Assembly (NCBI GenBank): GCA_937998875.1
Contig: CALLBO010000024.1
Location: forward strand, 1-64,000
Reading direction: 5' to 3'
DNA: 64,000 bases
Origin: an uncultured Granulosicoccaceae bacterium
GTDB lineage: Bacteria; Pseudomonadota; Gammaproteobacteria; Granulosicoccales; Granulosicoccaceae
Both the position numbers and the translations under genes were made by a program. Below are positions 56,547-64,000 of the stretch, in pieces. Every line of letters starts with the position of its first letter. Position 1 is the first letter of the stretch. Under the pieces are notes generated by a model. The model made no database searches, had not been told where the DNA came from, and saw nothing but the letters and a program-made list of their open reading frames with translations.

Positions 56547-57722
56547 TTACCCTGCACTTCTCTTTTGTAACATATCTACCGCCGGCAGGACTTTACCTTC
56601 CAGAAACTCAAGGAAAGCACCGCCGCCAGTTGAGATATAGCTGATGTTGTCAGTAAGTCCGAACTGGTCTACAGCAGCTAAAGTGTCACCGCCACCGGCA
56701 ATGGAAAACGCTTTAGAGTCTGCGATTGCCTGCCCAACCACTTTAGTTCCTTCTGCAAACTGGGCAAATTCGAATACACCGACCGGACCATTCCAGACGA
56801 TAGTTCCAGCGTTCTTTAAAATCTCTGCGTACTGACGTGCCGTCTCCGGCCCGACATCAAAAATCATCGCATCTTCTGCCACACCGTCAACCTTACACTC
56901 TGTAGCGGGTGTGGTTTCAGAAAACTCCGCACCACAGACCACATCTACAGGAACCGGTATGTTACCGCCTTTTTCCCTGGCAGCCACCATCAATCGTTTC
57001 GCTTCATCAACCAGATCTTCTTCGTAAAGCGACTTACCTACCTGATGGCCATCAGCTGCAATAAACGTATTCGCAATACCACCGCCGACAATTAGCTGAT
57101 CAACCACGCCGGATAGAGACTCGAGCACAGTCAATTTTGTAGAAACCTTGGAACCGCCCACGACAGCAACCATCGGGCGTGCAGGGTTATCCAGTGCGCG
57201 ACCGAGTGCCTTCAATTCGCCGTCGAGCAGCGGCCCGGCGCACGCAACTGGCGCATGCTCAGCAACCCCGTGGGTTGAAGCCTGCGCACGATGCGCAGTA
57301 CCAAAAGCATCCATCACAAAAACATCGCACAGCGATGCATACTTTTTAGCAAGCATTGCATCATCGGCCTTTTCACCCGCATTAAAGCGCACATTTTCAA
57401 GCAAACTCACAGTGCCTGCTGCAACTTGCGGTGAATTATCAAGATAGTCTGCTACCAATGTTACCTGCTGACCGAGCAGCTTACTCATATGATCAGCTAC
57501 CGGCTGCAAGGAAAACTGCGCTTCCGGATTGCCTTCCGTGGGTCGGCCAAGATGAGACATGACCATTACAGACGCACCTTTTTCAAGCGCAAGTTTAATC
57601 GTCGGGAGCGAAGCAACAATTCTCAAGTCTGAAGTCACCACACCGTCTTTAACCGGCACATTAAGGTCTGCACGAATCAATACGCGCTTATTGCCTACAT
57701 CAATATCATTGAGCGTTTTCAT
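56547..57722 (-). CDS. pgk: Phosphoglycerate kinase
   Basis: A 391-residue kinase. [45 protein letters not shown] and [16 protein letters not shown] (with the nucleotide loop) are all present. It exchanges phosphate between 1,3-bisphosphoglycerate and ATP. It lies between gap and pyk, behind a strong hairpin that may separate it from gap. Confidence 0.93.
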   Translation of the reverse strand: MKTLNDIDVGNKRVLIRADLNVPVKDGVVTSDLRIVASLPTIKLALEKGASVMVMSHLGRPTEGNPEAQFSLQPVADHMSKLLGQQVTLVADYLDNSPQVAAGTVSLLENVRFNAGEKADDAMLAKKYASLCDVFVMDAFGTAHRAQASTHGVAEHAPVACAGPLLDGELKALGRALDNPARPMVAVVGGSKVSTKLTVLESLSGVVDQLIVGGGIANTFIAADGHQVGKSLYEEDLVDEAKRLMVAAREKGGNIPVPVDVVCGAEFSETTPATECKVDGVAEDAMIFDVGPETARQYAEILKNAGTIVWNGPVGVFEFAQFAEGTKVVGQAIADSKAFSIAGGGDTLAAVDQFGLTDNISYISTGGGAFLEFLEGKVLPAVDMLQKRSAG

Positions 57723-57753
57723 AGATCAATATCTTGGTTTACATTGCCTGAAA

Positions 57754-57784
57754 CTAAAAAGGCCGGTCTTGTTCGACCGGCCTT
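57754..57784 (-). terminator. Hairpin terminator between gap and pgk
   Basis: Perfect 10-base arms (AAGGCCGGTC / GACCGGCCTT) around TTGTTC, with a TTTTT run on the minus strand. It follows gap and precedes pgk on the same strand, so it should end or attenuate the gap transcript. Confidence 0.82.
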
Positions 57785-57806
57785 GTTTTACAATTGCTTT
57801 TTTTGG

Positions 57807-58811
57807 CTACTTAGCGTTCATTAATGCGACGGTAGTATCCAGCATGCGATTGGAGAAGCCCCACTCGTTGTCATACCAGGAACAACACTTGACCAACGTA
57901 CCGCCGTTGACGCGAGTCATACCTGCGTCAAAATTAGAAGTTGTACTTGTGTGGTTAAAGTCTGAAGACACCAGCGGCTCATCAGTGAATGCCAGCACTT
58001 TACCGTCTGCAGCATCTTTCATTACCTGGTTCACTTCTTCAACAGACGTATCGCGGGCCGCAACAAAAGCCAGATCAACCAGTGACACATTTATAGTAGG
58101 CACTCGCACTGAAAAACCATCGAGCTTGCCGTTCAGTTCAGGCAACACCAGCCCAACTGCCGCAGCCGCTCCGGTACTGGTAGGAATCATTGACATAGTT
58201 GCAGAGCGCGCGCGCCGCAGATCAGAGTGGTAGACGTCTGTTAGTACCTGATCATTGGTGTAGGCATGAATTGTCGTCATCAGGCCATTGATCACACCGA
58301 TCTTTTCATGCAACACCTTAACCATAGGTGCAAGGCAGTTAGTGGTACAACTAGCGTTTGAAATAACTGTATCTGAGGCCTTAAGTACACCCTCGTTGAC
58401 ACCATAAACCACCGTGGCATCAACATCCGCGCCACCAGGTGCTGAGATAATAACTTTCTTGGCACCACCGGCAATATGGGCGCTGGCTTTCTCCTTTGAA
58501 GCGAAAAATCCAGTGCACTCTAATACAACATCAACATCATGCTCACCCCAGGGGAGCTTGGAAGGATCGCGTTCTGCGAATACCTTGATGCGATCGCCGT
58601 TGACGATCATGTCATCACCATCGACCTTAACCTCACCGGGGAATCGACCATGTGCTGTGTCGTACTTGGTCAGGTGTGCATTGGTTGCAGTATTGCCAAG
58701 GTCGTTGATTGCTACAACATCAAACTCTTTATTACGATCTGCTTCAAACAGTGCCCGTAAAATATTGCGCCCTATGCGCCCGTAACCGTTTATCGCTATC
58801 TTGATCGCCAT
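57807..58811 (-). CDS. gap: Glyceraldehyde-3-phosphate dehydrogenase
   Basis: A 334-residue enzyme. [17 protein letters not shown] opens the NAD fold, and [13 protein letters not shown] contains the catalytic Cys (near residue 153). D34 in [18 protein letters not shown] supports NAD use. It oxidises glyceraldehyde 3-phosphate to 1,3-bisphosphoglycerate. It lies 22 bases after tkt on the same strand. Confidence 0.93.
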   Translation of the reverse strand: MAIKIAINGYGRIGRNILRALFEADRNKEFDVVAINDLGNTATNAHLTKYDTAHGRFPGEVKVDGDDMIVNGDRIKVFAERDPSKLPWGEHDVDVVLECTGFFASKEKASAHIAGGAKKVIISAPGGADVDATVVYGVNEGVLKASDTVISNASCTTNCLAPMVKVLHEKIGVINGLMTTIHAYTNDQVLTDVYHSDLRRARSATMSMIPTSTGAAAAVGLVLPELNGKLDGFSVRVPTINVSLVDLAFVAARDTSVEEVNQVMKDAADGKVLAFTDEPLVSSDFNHTSTTSNFDAGMTRVNGGTLVKCCSWYDNEWGFSNRMLDTTVALMNAK

Positions 58812-58833
58812 TTATACTGTGCTCCGAGTTAAC

Positions 58834-60837
58834 TTAAAGAATTGCTTTGACGTTTTTAACTACATTCGCAGCGTTGAAACCGAAGTGTTCAAATACCTGA
58901 TCTGCAGGACCGGATTCACCGAAGCTATCCAGACAGATCATCGCGCTGCGACTACCTGCATACTTGTACCACCCACCAGATACGCCTGCCTCTATCACCA
59001 CTCTGGCGGCAACCGATGCGGGCAAAACTGATTCCCGATAGGATTCGCTCTGACGATCAAAAACGTTTGTCGAAGGCATTGAGACCACACGACACCTAAT
59101 TCCTTGGTCGGCCAACTCAGCCTGAGCTTCAACGGCCAGCCCCACTTCCGAGCCGGTCGCTATCAGGATTGCTTGCGGGTCCTCACTATCAATAAGAACA
59201 TAGCCGCCTTTCTGGACATCTTCCAGTTGTTTCGCACTGCGTTTTTGTGGTGCTAAACCCTGGCGACTGAACAACAAGCTGCTTGGCCCATCGCTTCTTT
59301 CCAATGCTACTTTCCAGCTGACCGCCGCCTCGACTGCATCACAGGCACGCCAGACATCCATGTTAGGCATCAGGCGCAACGTAGCCGCTTGCTCTACCGG
59401 TTGATGTGTCGGGCCATCTTCACCGAGACCGATGGAGTCATGGGTAAAGACAAACAAAGATGGAATTTTCATCAGTGCTGCCATACGCAGTGCGTTACGC
59501 GCATACTCTGAAAACATCAGGAAAGTGGCGCCATAGACCTTAAACCCACCGTGCAAGACCATACCGTTCATAATGGCAGCCATGCCAAATTCACGCACGC
59601 CAAAATAGATGTAGTTACCGTCTGCGTGTTCTTCTATTCCCTTGCTTTCAGACCAGATAGTCAGGTTAGAACCCGCGAGATCTGCCGAGCCGCCGATTAA
59701 CTCAGGCAACATCGGACCAAAGCCGTTTAAAGTATTCTGCGATGCTTTGCGAGAAGCTATTTTTTCAGCAGCTTTATCAACGCTTGCGATAAACGCATTG
59801 GCTTTTTCATTCCAGTCTGCCGGAAGCTCACCTGCGATACGACGTTCAAACTCGGCGCATTCATCAGCGTGTTTTGAACGATATTCTTGCAACAATTCAT
59901 TCCAGCCGGATTCAGCAGCTGCACCTTTTTCCTTCGCATCCCATGCGTTGTAAATGTCTGCCGGAATCTCAAACGGCGCGTGAGTCCAGCCTAATTTTTC
60001 ACGGGTAAGTGCAATTTCATCAGCGCCTAACGGTGCACCGTGGCTTGACTCTTTACCTTCTTTGTTCGGAGATCCGAATCCTATTTTTGTCTGACAACAA
60101 ATAAGCGTTGACTTGTCTGTTTGTGATTGCGCTTCTTTTATCGCCTTCTCGATGGCGGCACGATCATGACCATCAACTGTTGGAATCACATGCCAGCCAT
60201 AACTTTCAAATCGCTTTGGTGTGTCATCACTGAACCAGCCTTCGACTTCACCATCAATCGAAATGCCATTGTCATCATAAAACGCAATCAGCTTGCCGAG
60301 CTTTAAAGTACCTGCCAGTGAACACACTTCGTGAGAGATACCTTCCATCAAACAGCCGTCACCCAGAAAGGTGTAAGTGTGGTGATTGATTAGCTCAAGA
60401 CCCGGCTTGTTGTACTGCGCTGCGAGCGTGCGTTCGGCTATAGCCATACCTACCGCATTGCCCAATCCCTGCCCCAACGGGCCGGTAGTGGTCTCTACCC
60501 CCGGTGCGTAACCGTACTCCGGGTGACCCGGGGTTTTCGAATGCAACTGTCGAAAGTTCTTGAGTTCCGAGATATCCAGGTCGTAGCCGGACAGATGCAA
60601 CAGCGAATACAACAGCATTGAGCCGTGGCCGTTCGACAGCACAAAACGATCACGGTCAATCCAGTCGGGATTTGACGGATTGTGTTTAAGAAAACCATTC
60701 CACAGAGTCTCGGCAATATCGGCCATGCCCATTGGCGCGCCGGGATGACCTGAGTTGGCCTGCTGCACTGCGTCCATGCTGAGGGCGCGGATGGCGTTCG
60801 CCAGGTTTCGATGAGTCCGGGTTTGATGATCTGTCAT
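58834..60837 (-). CDS. tkt: Transketolase
   Basis: A 667-residue thiamine-diphosphate enzyme. [14 protein letters not shown] near the N-terminus, [21 protein letters not shown] and the TPP motif GDGCLMEG are diagnostic; the C-terminal half has [12 protein letters not shown]. It moves two-carbon units between pentose-phosphate sugars. ATG 60837 ([20 protein letters not shown]) is used; the upstream open frame adds 21 unconserved residues. It leads the tkt-gap run. Confidence 0.93.
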   Translation of the reverse strand: MTDHQTRTHRNLANAIRALSMDAVQQANSGHPGAPMGMADIAETLWNGFLKHNPSNPDWIDRDRFVLSNGHGSMLLYSLLHLSGYDLDISELKNFRQLHSKTPGHPEYGYAPGVETTTGPLGQGLGNAVGMAIAERTLAAQYNKPGLELINHHTYTFLGDGCLMEGISHEVCSLAGTLKLGKLIAFYDDNGISIDGEVEGWFSDDTPKRFESYGWHVIPTVDGHDRAAIEKAIKEAQSQTDKSTLICCQTKIGFGSPNKEGKESSHGAPLGADEIALTREKLGWTHAPFEIPADIYNAWDAKEKGAAAESGWNELLQEYRSKHADECAEFERRIAGELPADWNEKANAFIASVDKAAEKIASRKASQNTLNGFGPMLPELIGGSADLAGSNLTIWSESKGIEEHADGNYIYFGVREFGMAAIMNGMVLHGGFKVYGATFLMFSEYARNALRMAALMKIPSLFVFTHDSIGLGEDGPTHQPVEQAATLRLMPNMDVWRACDAVEAAVSWKVALERSDGPSSLLFSRQGLAPQKRSAKQLEDVQKGGYVLIDSEDPQAILIATGSEVGLAVEAQAELADQGIRCRVVSMPSTNVFDRQSESYRESVLPASVAARVVIEAGVSGGWYKYAGSRSAMICLDSFGESGPADQVFEHFGFNAANVVKNVKAIL

Positions 60838-61214
60838 TAGTTTTTTCGATGTCTGTAAATTCGATGTCAGAAGGCACGGTTGGCAACGATGGAATGACAC
60901 ATCGAGGCGGTATTGGTGGCAATCTGAAGAGGCAAATCACCGGAGTCGTTTCAACGAATGCAACGTTTCACAATCAGGCGCGCGAACAACCCGCAAATAT
61001 AGCATTTGCAGCCTCGGCCGGAAACCGCGATATTTCAAAATCTGCCCCCTATTCTTCGAGTGAATACCACCCAACAGGTTGAAAAGAATTACTTTTCTTG
61101 AAAAAAATACCACCGGCCTTATGTTCATTTTTCACCCGGCAAATGAGCCTTATTTGCTGGACAAAAAATAGCCACTTCGCTAAACTGGTGGTTTGCGTTT
61201 AATAAGGAGTCTTC

Positions 61215-63068
61215 GTGGCCGCCAGATCCGCTCGTAAAACGCCAATGGACCAGAACCAGCAGTCCAGAATCCGCGAACTCATCGTTAAGGGCAAGGAACA
61301 GGGTTACCTGACCTACGCCGAAGTAAATGATCACCTGCCAGACGGCATGGTCGACACCGACCAGGTCGAAGAGATCATTGCCACCATTAACGACATGGGC
61401 ATCACCGTCCATGAAGCAGCACCCGATGCTGATACCCTCATCCTATCTGACAGCAGCAACAACGTCAGCACCGATGAAGATGCAGCAGATGAAGCGGCAG
61501 CAGCACTTGCAAGTGTTGATGGTGAGTTCGGCAGAACCACTGACCCCGTGCGTATGTACATGCGTGAGATGGGAACGGTTGAACTGCTTACACGCGAAGG
61601 CGAAATCGAAATCGCCAAGCGCATTGAAGAAGGTCTGGGCCAGGTACTAACCGCCCTGTCCGCCTACCCCGGCACCGTGCAGGCAATTCTCGATCGCTAT
61701 ACCAAGGTTGCAGCAGAAGAAGCCCGCATGAATGACCTGCTGGTTGGCTTCATCGATCCAAACGCACCCGACGAAATTCCAACACCTGCTCAACAACAGG
61801 CAAATCAGGAAGCCAAAGACGACGATGAAGAAGAAGTCGTCGACACAGGCCCTGACCCTGAAGAAGTTCGCGAGCGTATGGTCGCACTTGAAGCAGCTCA
61901 CCGAAAAGCCATGACTGCCGTTGGCAAGATCAAAGACGGCAGCAGCCCTGATCTTGAAAAAGCCACAGCAAAGTCGACGGCTATGATCATGGAGATCAAG
62001 CTATCGCCGAACTTTGTTGATCAACTCACCAGAGCATTGCGTGAGAAAGTTGATCGCATCCGCACGCAGGAAAAAGCTATTCGTGACATCTGCATCAGAG
62101 AGTGCGGCATGCCACGTAAGGTATTCATCTCCACCTTCCCGACTAATGAAACCGATCCAGCCTGGCTTGATCAACAGATCGCGAGTGGGGAAGACTACGG
62201 CGCTAAACTCGCAGAGCAGCGTGAAGAATTTGAACGCTATCAGCGCAGACTGCGCGTTGTAGAAGAAGAAACCAAACTAACCGTTAACCAGATCAAAGAG
62301 ATCAGCCGCCGTATCTCGATTGGAGAAGCGAAAGCACGCCGCGCCAAGAAAGAAATGGTCGAGGCCAACCTGCGACTGGTTATCTCGATCGCCAAGAAGT
62401 ACACCAACCGTGGTTTGCAGTTCCTTGATCTTATTCAGGAAGGCAATATCGGTTTGATGAAAGCGGTTGATAAATTTGAATACCGCCGGGGTTATAAATT
62501 TTCAACCTACGCTACCTGGTGGATTAGACAAGCAATTACACGCTCTATTGCTGATCAGGCCCGAACCATCCGTATTCCGGTACACATGATCGAGACAATC
62601 AACAAGCTCAACCGTATCTCACGCCAGATGCTGCAAAAGATGGGGCGTGAAGCCACACCTGAAGAGCTTGCCGAGCAAATGGAGATGCCGGAAGATAAGA
62701 TTCGCAAGGTTCTGAAGATTGCCAAAGAACCCATCTCAATGGAGACGCCAATCGGTGATGATGAAGATTCCCACCTCGGTGATTTCATTGAGGATCAGAA
62801 CATACTGTCACCGGTAGACTCAGCGACATCAGGCGGGCTGGGTGAAACCACTCACGAAGTACTGGCAAGCCTCACTCCACGAGAAGCAAAAGTACTGCGG
62901 ATGCGTTTTGGTATCGACATGAATACCGACCACACACTTGAAGAAGTCGGCAAGCAGTTTGATGTTACCCGCGAGCGTATTCGTCAGATAGAAGCTAAAG
63001 CGCTTAGAAAACTACGGCACCCGACCAGATCGGAGCAGCTACGCAGCTTTTTGGACAGTGATAACTGA
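61215..63068 (+). CDS. rpoD: RNA polymerase primary sigma factor
   Basis: A 617-residue sigma-70, close in length to the 613 of E. coli. Region 1.1 covers about residues 10-75, 1.2 includes [21 protein letters not shown] (near residue 112), the non-conserved insert carries acidic stretches (DDDEEEVVD), region 2 is [31 protein letters not shown] and [14 protein letters not shown], and region 4 is [31 protein letters not shown] at 61215 has AAGGAG in front; an in-frame ATG is at 61245. Confidence 0.95.
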   Translation: MAARSARKTPMDQNQQSRIRELIVKGKEQGYLTYAEVNDHLPDGMVDTDQVEEIIATINDMGITVHEAAPDADTLILSDSSNNVSTDEDAADEAAAALASVDGEFGRTTDPVRMYMREMGTVELLTREGEIEIAKRIEEGLGQVLTALSAYPGTVQAILDRYTKVAAEEARMNDLLVGFIDPNAPDEIPTPAQQQANQEAKDDDEEEVVDTGPDPEEVRERMVALEAAHRKAMTAVGKIKDGSSPDLEKATAKSTAMIMEIKLSPNFVDQLTRALREKVDRIRTQEKAIRDICIRECGMPRKVFISTFPTNETDPAWLDQQIASGEDYGAKLAEQREEFERYQRRLRVVEEETKLTVNQIKEISRRISIGEAKARRAKKEMVEANLRLVISIAKKYTNRGLQFLDLIQEGNIGLMKAVDKFEYRRGYKFSTYATWWIRQAITRSIADQARTIRIPVHMIETINKLNRISRQMLQKMGREATPEELAEQMEMPEDKIRKVLKIAKEPISMETPIGDDEDSHLGDFIEDQNILSPVDSATSGGLGETTHEVLASLTPREAKVLRMRFGIDMNTDHTLEEVGKQFDVTRERIRQIEAKALRKLRHPTRSEQLRSFLDSDN

Positions 63069-63095
63069 TAGTAAAATTAGAAATAAGTGCTAATT

Positions 63096-63125
63096 AAAAA
63101 CGCGGCCAATGGCCGCGTTTTTTTT
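63096..63125 (+). terminator. Intrinsic terminator of rpoD
   Basis: Seven-base GC arms CGCGGCC and GGCCGCG around AAT, extended by A/T pairs, then a T run. A strong terminator for rpoD. Confidence 0.9.
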
Positions 63126-63319
63126 GCCTGTATCTGAATTGCACCTCGTGAAATTCACCTCCCGCACTTAGATGCTCATCTATGCAGAGTCTCGTGAAGT
63201 GATGCAGCGAAAAGCCAGACACACACAAGCTAGCAATGTGCGAAGCACGAGCCCTTCTGCTTTTAACAGCGTTTAATCAGTTTTGAAATTTATCGTGGAG
63301 ACAGGCCTTATTTATCTAA

Positions 63320-63512
63320 AAGATGGGCGGCAGGACGCCGCGTTAGCGAAGTTGGCACATGGATGTGCCGTCTGAGCGGCCTGTTGGAGCGATAAGATTC
63401 AAAATGCCGCAGGCACCCGTAGGGCAGATAAAGTCGCGCAAAGACTTTTTGCTTCGTTTTTGGTCTTTTTAAAAATGAAGGCCCGCGGCAGCGATGCCGC
63501 GCTAGCACGCAT
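63320..63512. repeat. Hairpin-rich intergenic element with REP-like direct repeats
   Basis: Within 190 bases there are four separate stems: GCGGC/GCCGC at 63327-63341, GGCACAT/ATGTGCC at 63354-63369, AAAGTC/GACTTT at 63430-63448 followed by a T run, and CGCGGCA/TGCCGCG at 63484-63501. The first and last are direct repeats of one palindromic unit (GCGGCAG, GA-GCCGCG, TAGC). An open minus-strand frame crosses it but is not credible as a gene. It resembles REP-type palindromic elements or a structured RNA; which of these is unknown. The rest of 63134-63560 has no visible gene. Confidence 0.5.
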
Positions 63513-63560
63513 AAAAAAGGCACACTCTCCGAAGATGTCTCACAAACAAGCCATAATTTT

Positions 63561-64000
63561 TTAAGAGTGACGTCGCACAACGCTATACAAAAAACGCAGT
63601 ATCGGAATAGTCCATAGCACAATGACAACAACACCCAGTGTCGCGGCTATAGGCCTTGAAAAGAAGCCCATCCAATCACCGTCAGCTTTAATCATTGATG
63701 ACATGAAGTTATCTTCCAGCATAGTTCCAAGCACCATACCCAGAATTGTCGGAGCAACAGGAAAACCGTTCTCTTCCATAAAATAGGCAAGTACACCCAG
63801 AACAAGCATGACGGTCACACCGAAAACAGTATTGTTTATCGCGAAAGAACCGACAATACAAAACATCAGTATGATAGGAATTAATACATTTCTTGGTATA
63901 CGCAGTATCTGACGTGAAAATCGAATAGCAAGAAAACCTAACGGAATTAGCGCCAGGTTCGCTAAAAAGAAAACAACAAAAACTGAATGTATCAGCTCAG
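63561..64000 (-). CDS. Tripartite tricarboxylate transporter permease, TctA family (5' end outside window)
   Basis: The C-terminal ~146 residues of a large membrane protein; the frame is open to the right edge. PRNVLIPIILMFCIVGSFAINNTVFGVTVMLVLGVLAYFMEENGFPVAPTILGMVLG matches the last helices of TctA, the twelve-helix subunit that imports tricarboxylates or related acids with TctB and a periplasmic TctC. TctB and TctC are not in the window. It ends 60 bases downstream of the hairpin element. Confidence 0.87.
   Translation of the reverse strand, partial: ELIHSVFVVFFLANLALIPLGFLAIRFSRQILRIPRNVLIPIILMFCIVGSFAINNTVFGVTVMLVLGVLAYFMEENGFPVAPTILGMVLGTMLEDNFMSSMIKADGDWMGFFSRPIAATLGVVVIVLWTIPILRFLYSVVRRHS

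Noticed and set aside
63308-63634. A 108-residue minus-strand frame upstream of the rpoD terminator
   Set aside because: It covers the hairpin array and overlaps the 3' end of the tctA gene in another frame; its composition is a by-product of the palindromes.
1-64000. CRISPR arrays, tRNAs, rRNAs and insertion sequences
   Set aside because: None was recognised: no regularly spaced repeats, no tRNA cloverleaf and no transposase-like protein.

Overview
The window looks like one stretch of chromosome from a gammaproteobacterium, probably marine and heterotrophic. The evidence is a 617-codon RpoD of the gammaproteobacterial type, a tkt-gap-pgk-pyk-aldolase gene order, a ring-epoxidation phenylacetate cluster, a TctA-type transporter, and several large secreted adhesin-like proteins. 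Base composition looks close to balanced GC throughout. No rRNA, tRNA, CRISPR array, transposase or integrase was seen. The genus cannot be told from the sequence alone.

Layout. 1-4.9 kb: the incomplete end of a molybdopterin oxidoreductase, a small cupin, a Fur/Zur-type regulator, and a divergent pair (ACT-domain protein plus histidine phosphatase against dapA plus a GNAT acetyltransferase) sharing a palindromic promoter region. 5-14.8 kb: a secreted vanadium haloperoxidase with C-terminal GWGWN repeats, a MetE-like methyltransferase, a small conserved protein, a mercuric-reductase-like flavoprotein overlapping a phosphoesterase, a HiPIP, a beta-helix protein and a drug/metabolite transporter. 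14.9-23.8 kb: phenylacetate degradation, with paaZ-paaX-paaJ on the minus strand and an SDR plus paaABCDE on the plus strand. 23.9-28.5 kb: an MFS carrier, then an alpha-hydroxy-acid oxidase/dehydrogenase, a peroxiredoxin and an amidase in tight order.

28.6-37.2 kb: an accessory surface region. It holds a DUF6502 protein overlapping a FN3/beta-helix lipoprotein, and opposite it a 1633-residue exported protein that combines a deacetylase-like domain, six cadherin-like repeats and two copies of a WSxM/SWG ligand-binding-like domain. 37.2-39.9 kb: purine genes purK, purE and purC. 40-46.4 kb: small enzymes (Nudix, NTF2-like, zinc ribbon, two DinB-family genes of which one is broken by a stop codon, GNAT, an SDR without its catalytic Tyr/Lys) and a quinone reductase, AhpD-like protein and secreted cyclase run. 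46.4-53.8 kb: a DJ-1/PfpI protein, a secreted beta-propeller with five GWGWN repeats, a second EamA transporter, and an SbcC/SbcD-like pair whose SbcD-like member appears to start at CTG. 54-60.8 kb: central carbon genes (class I aldolase, pyk, pgk, gap, tkt). 61-64 kb: rpoD with a clear terminator, a hairpin-rich intergenic element, and the end of a tctA gene.

The most distinctive signals are the Cys-rich GWGWN module shared by two unrelated secreted proteins about 42 kb apart, the DUF6502-lipoprotein pair beside the giant deacetylase/adhesin-like protein, the CTG start of the SbcD-like gene, and the hairpin array after rpoD. Functions come from reading motifs and family memory; no database search was run.
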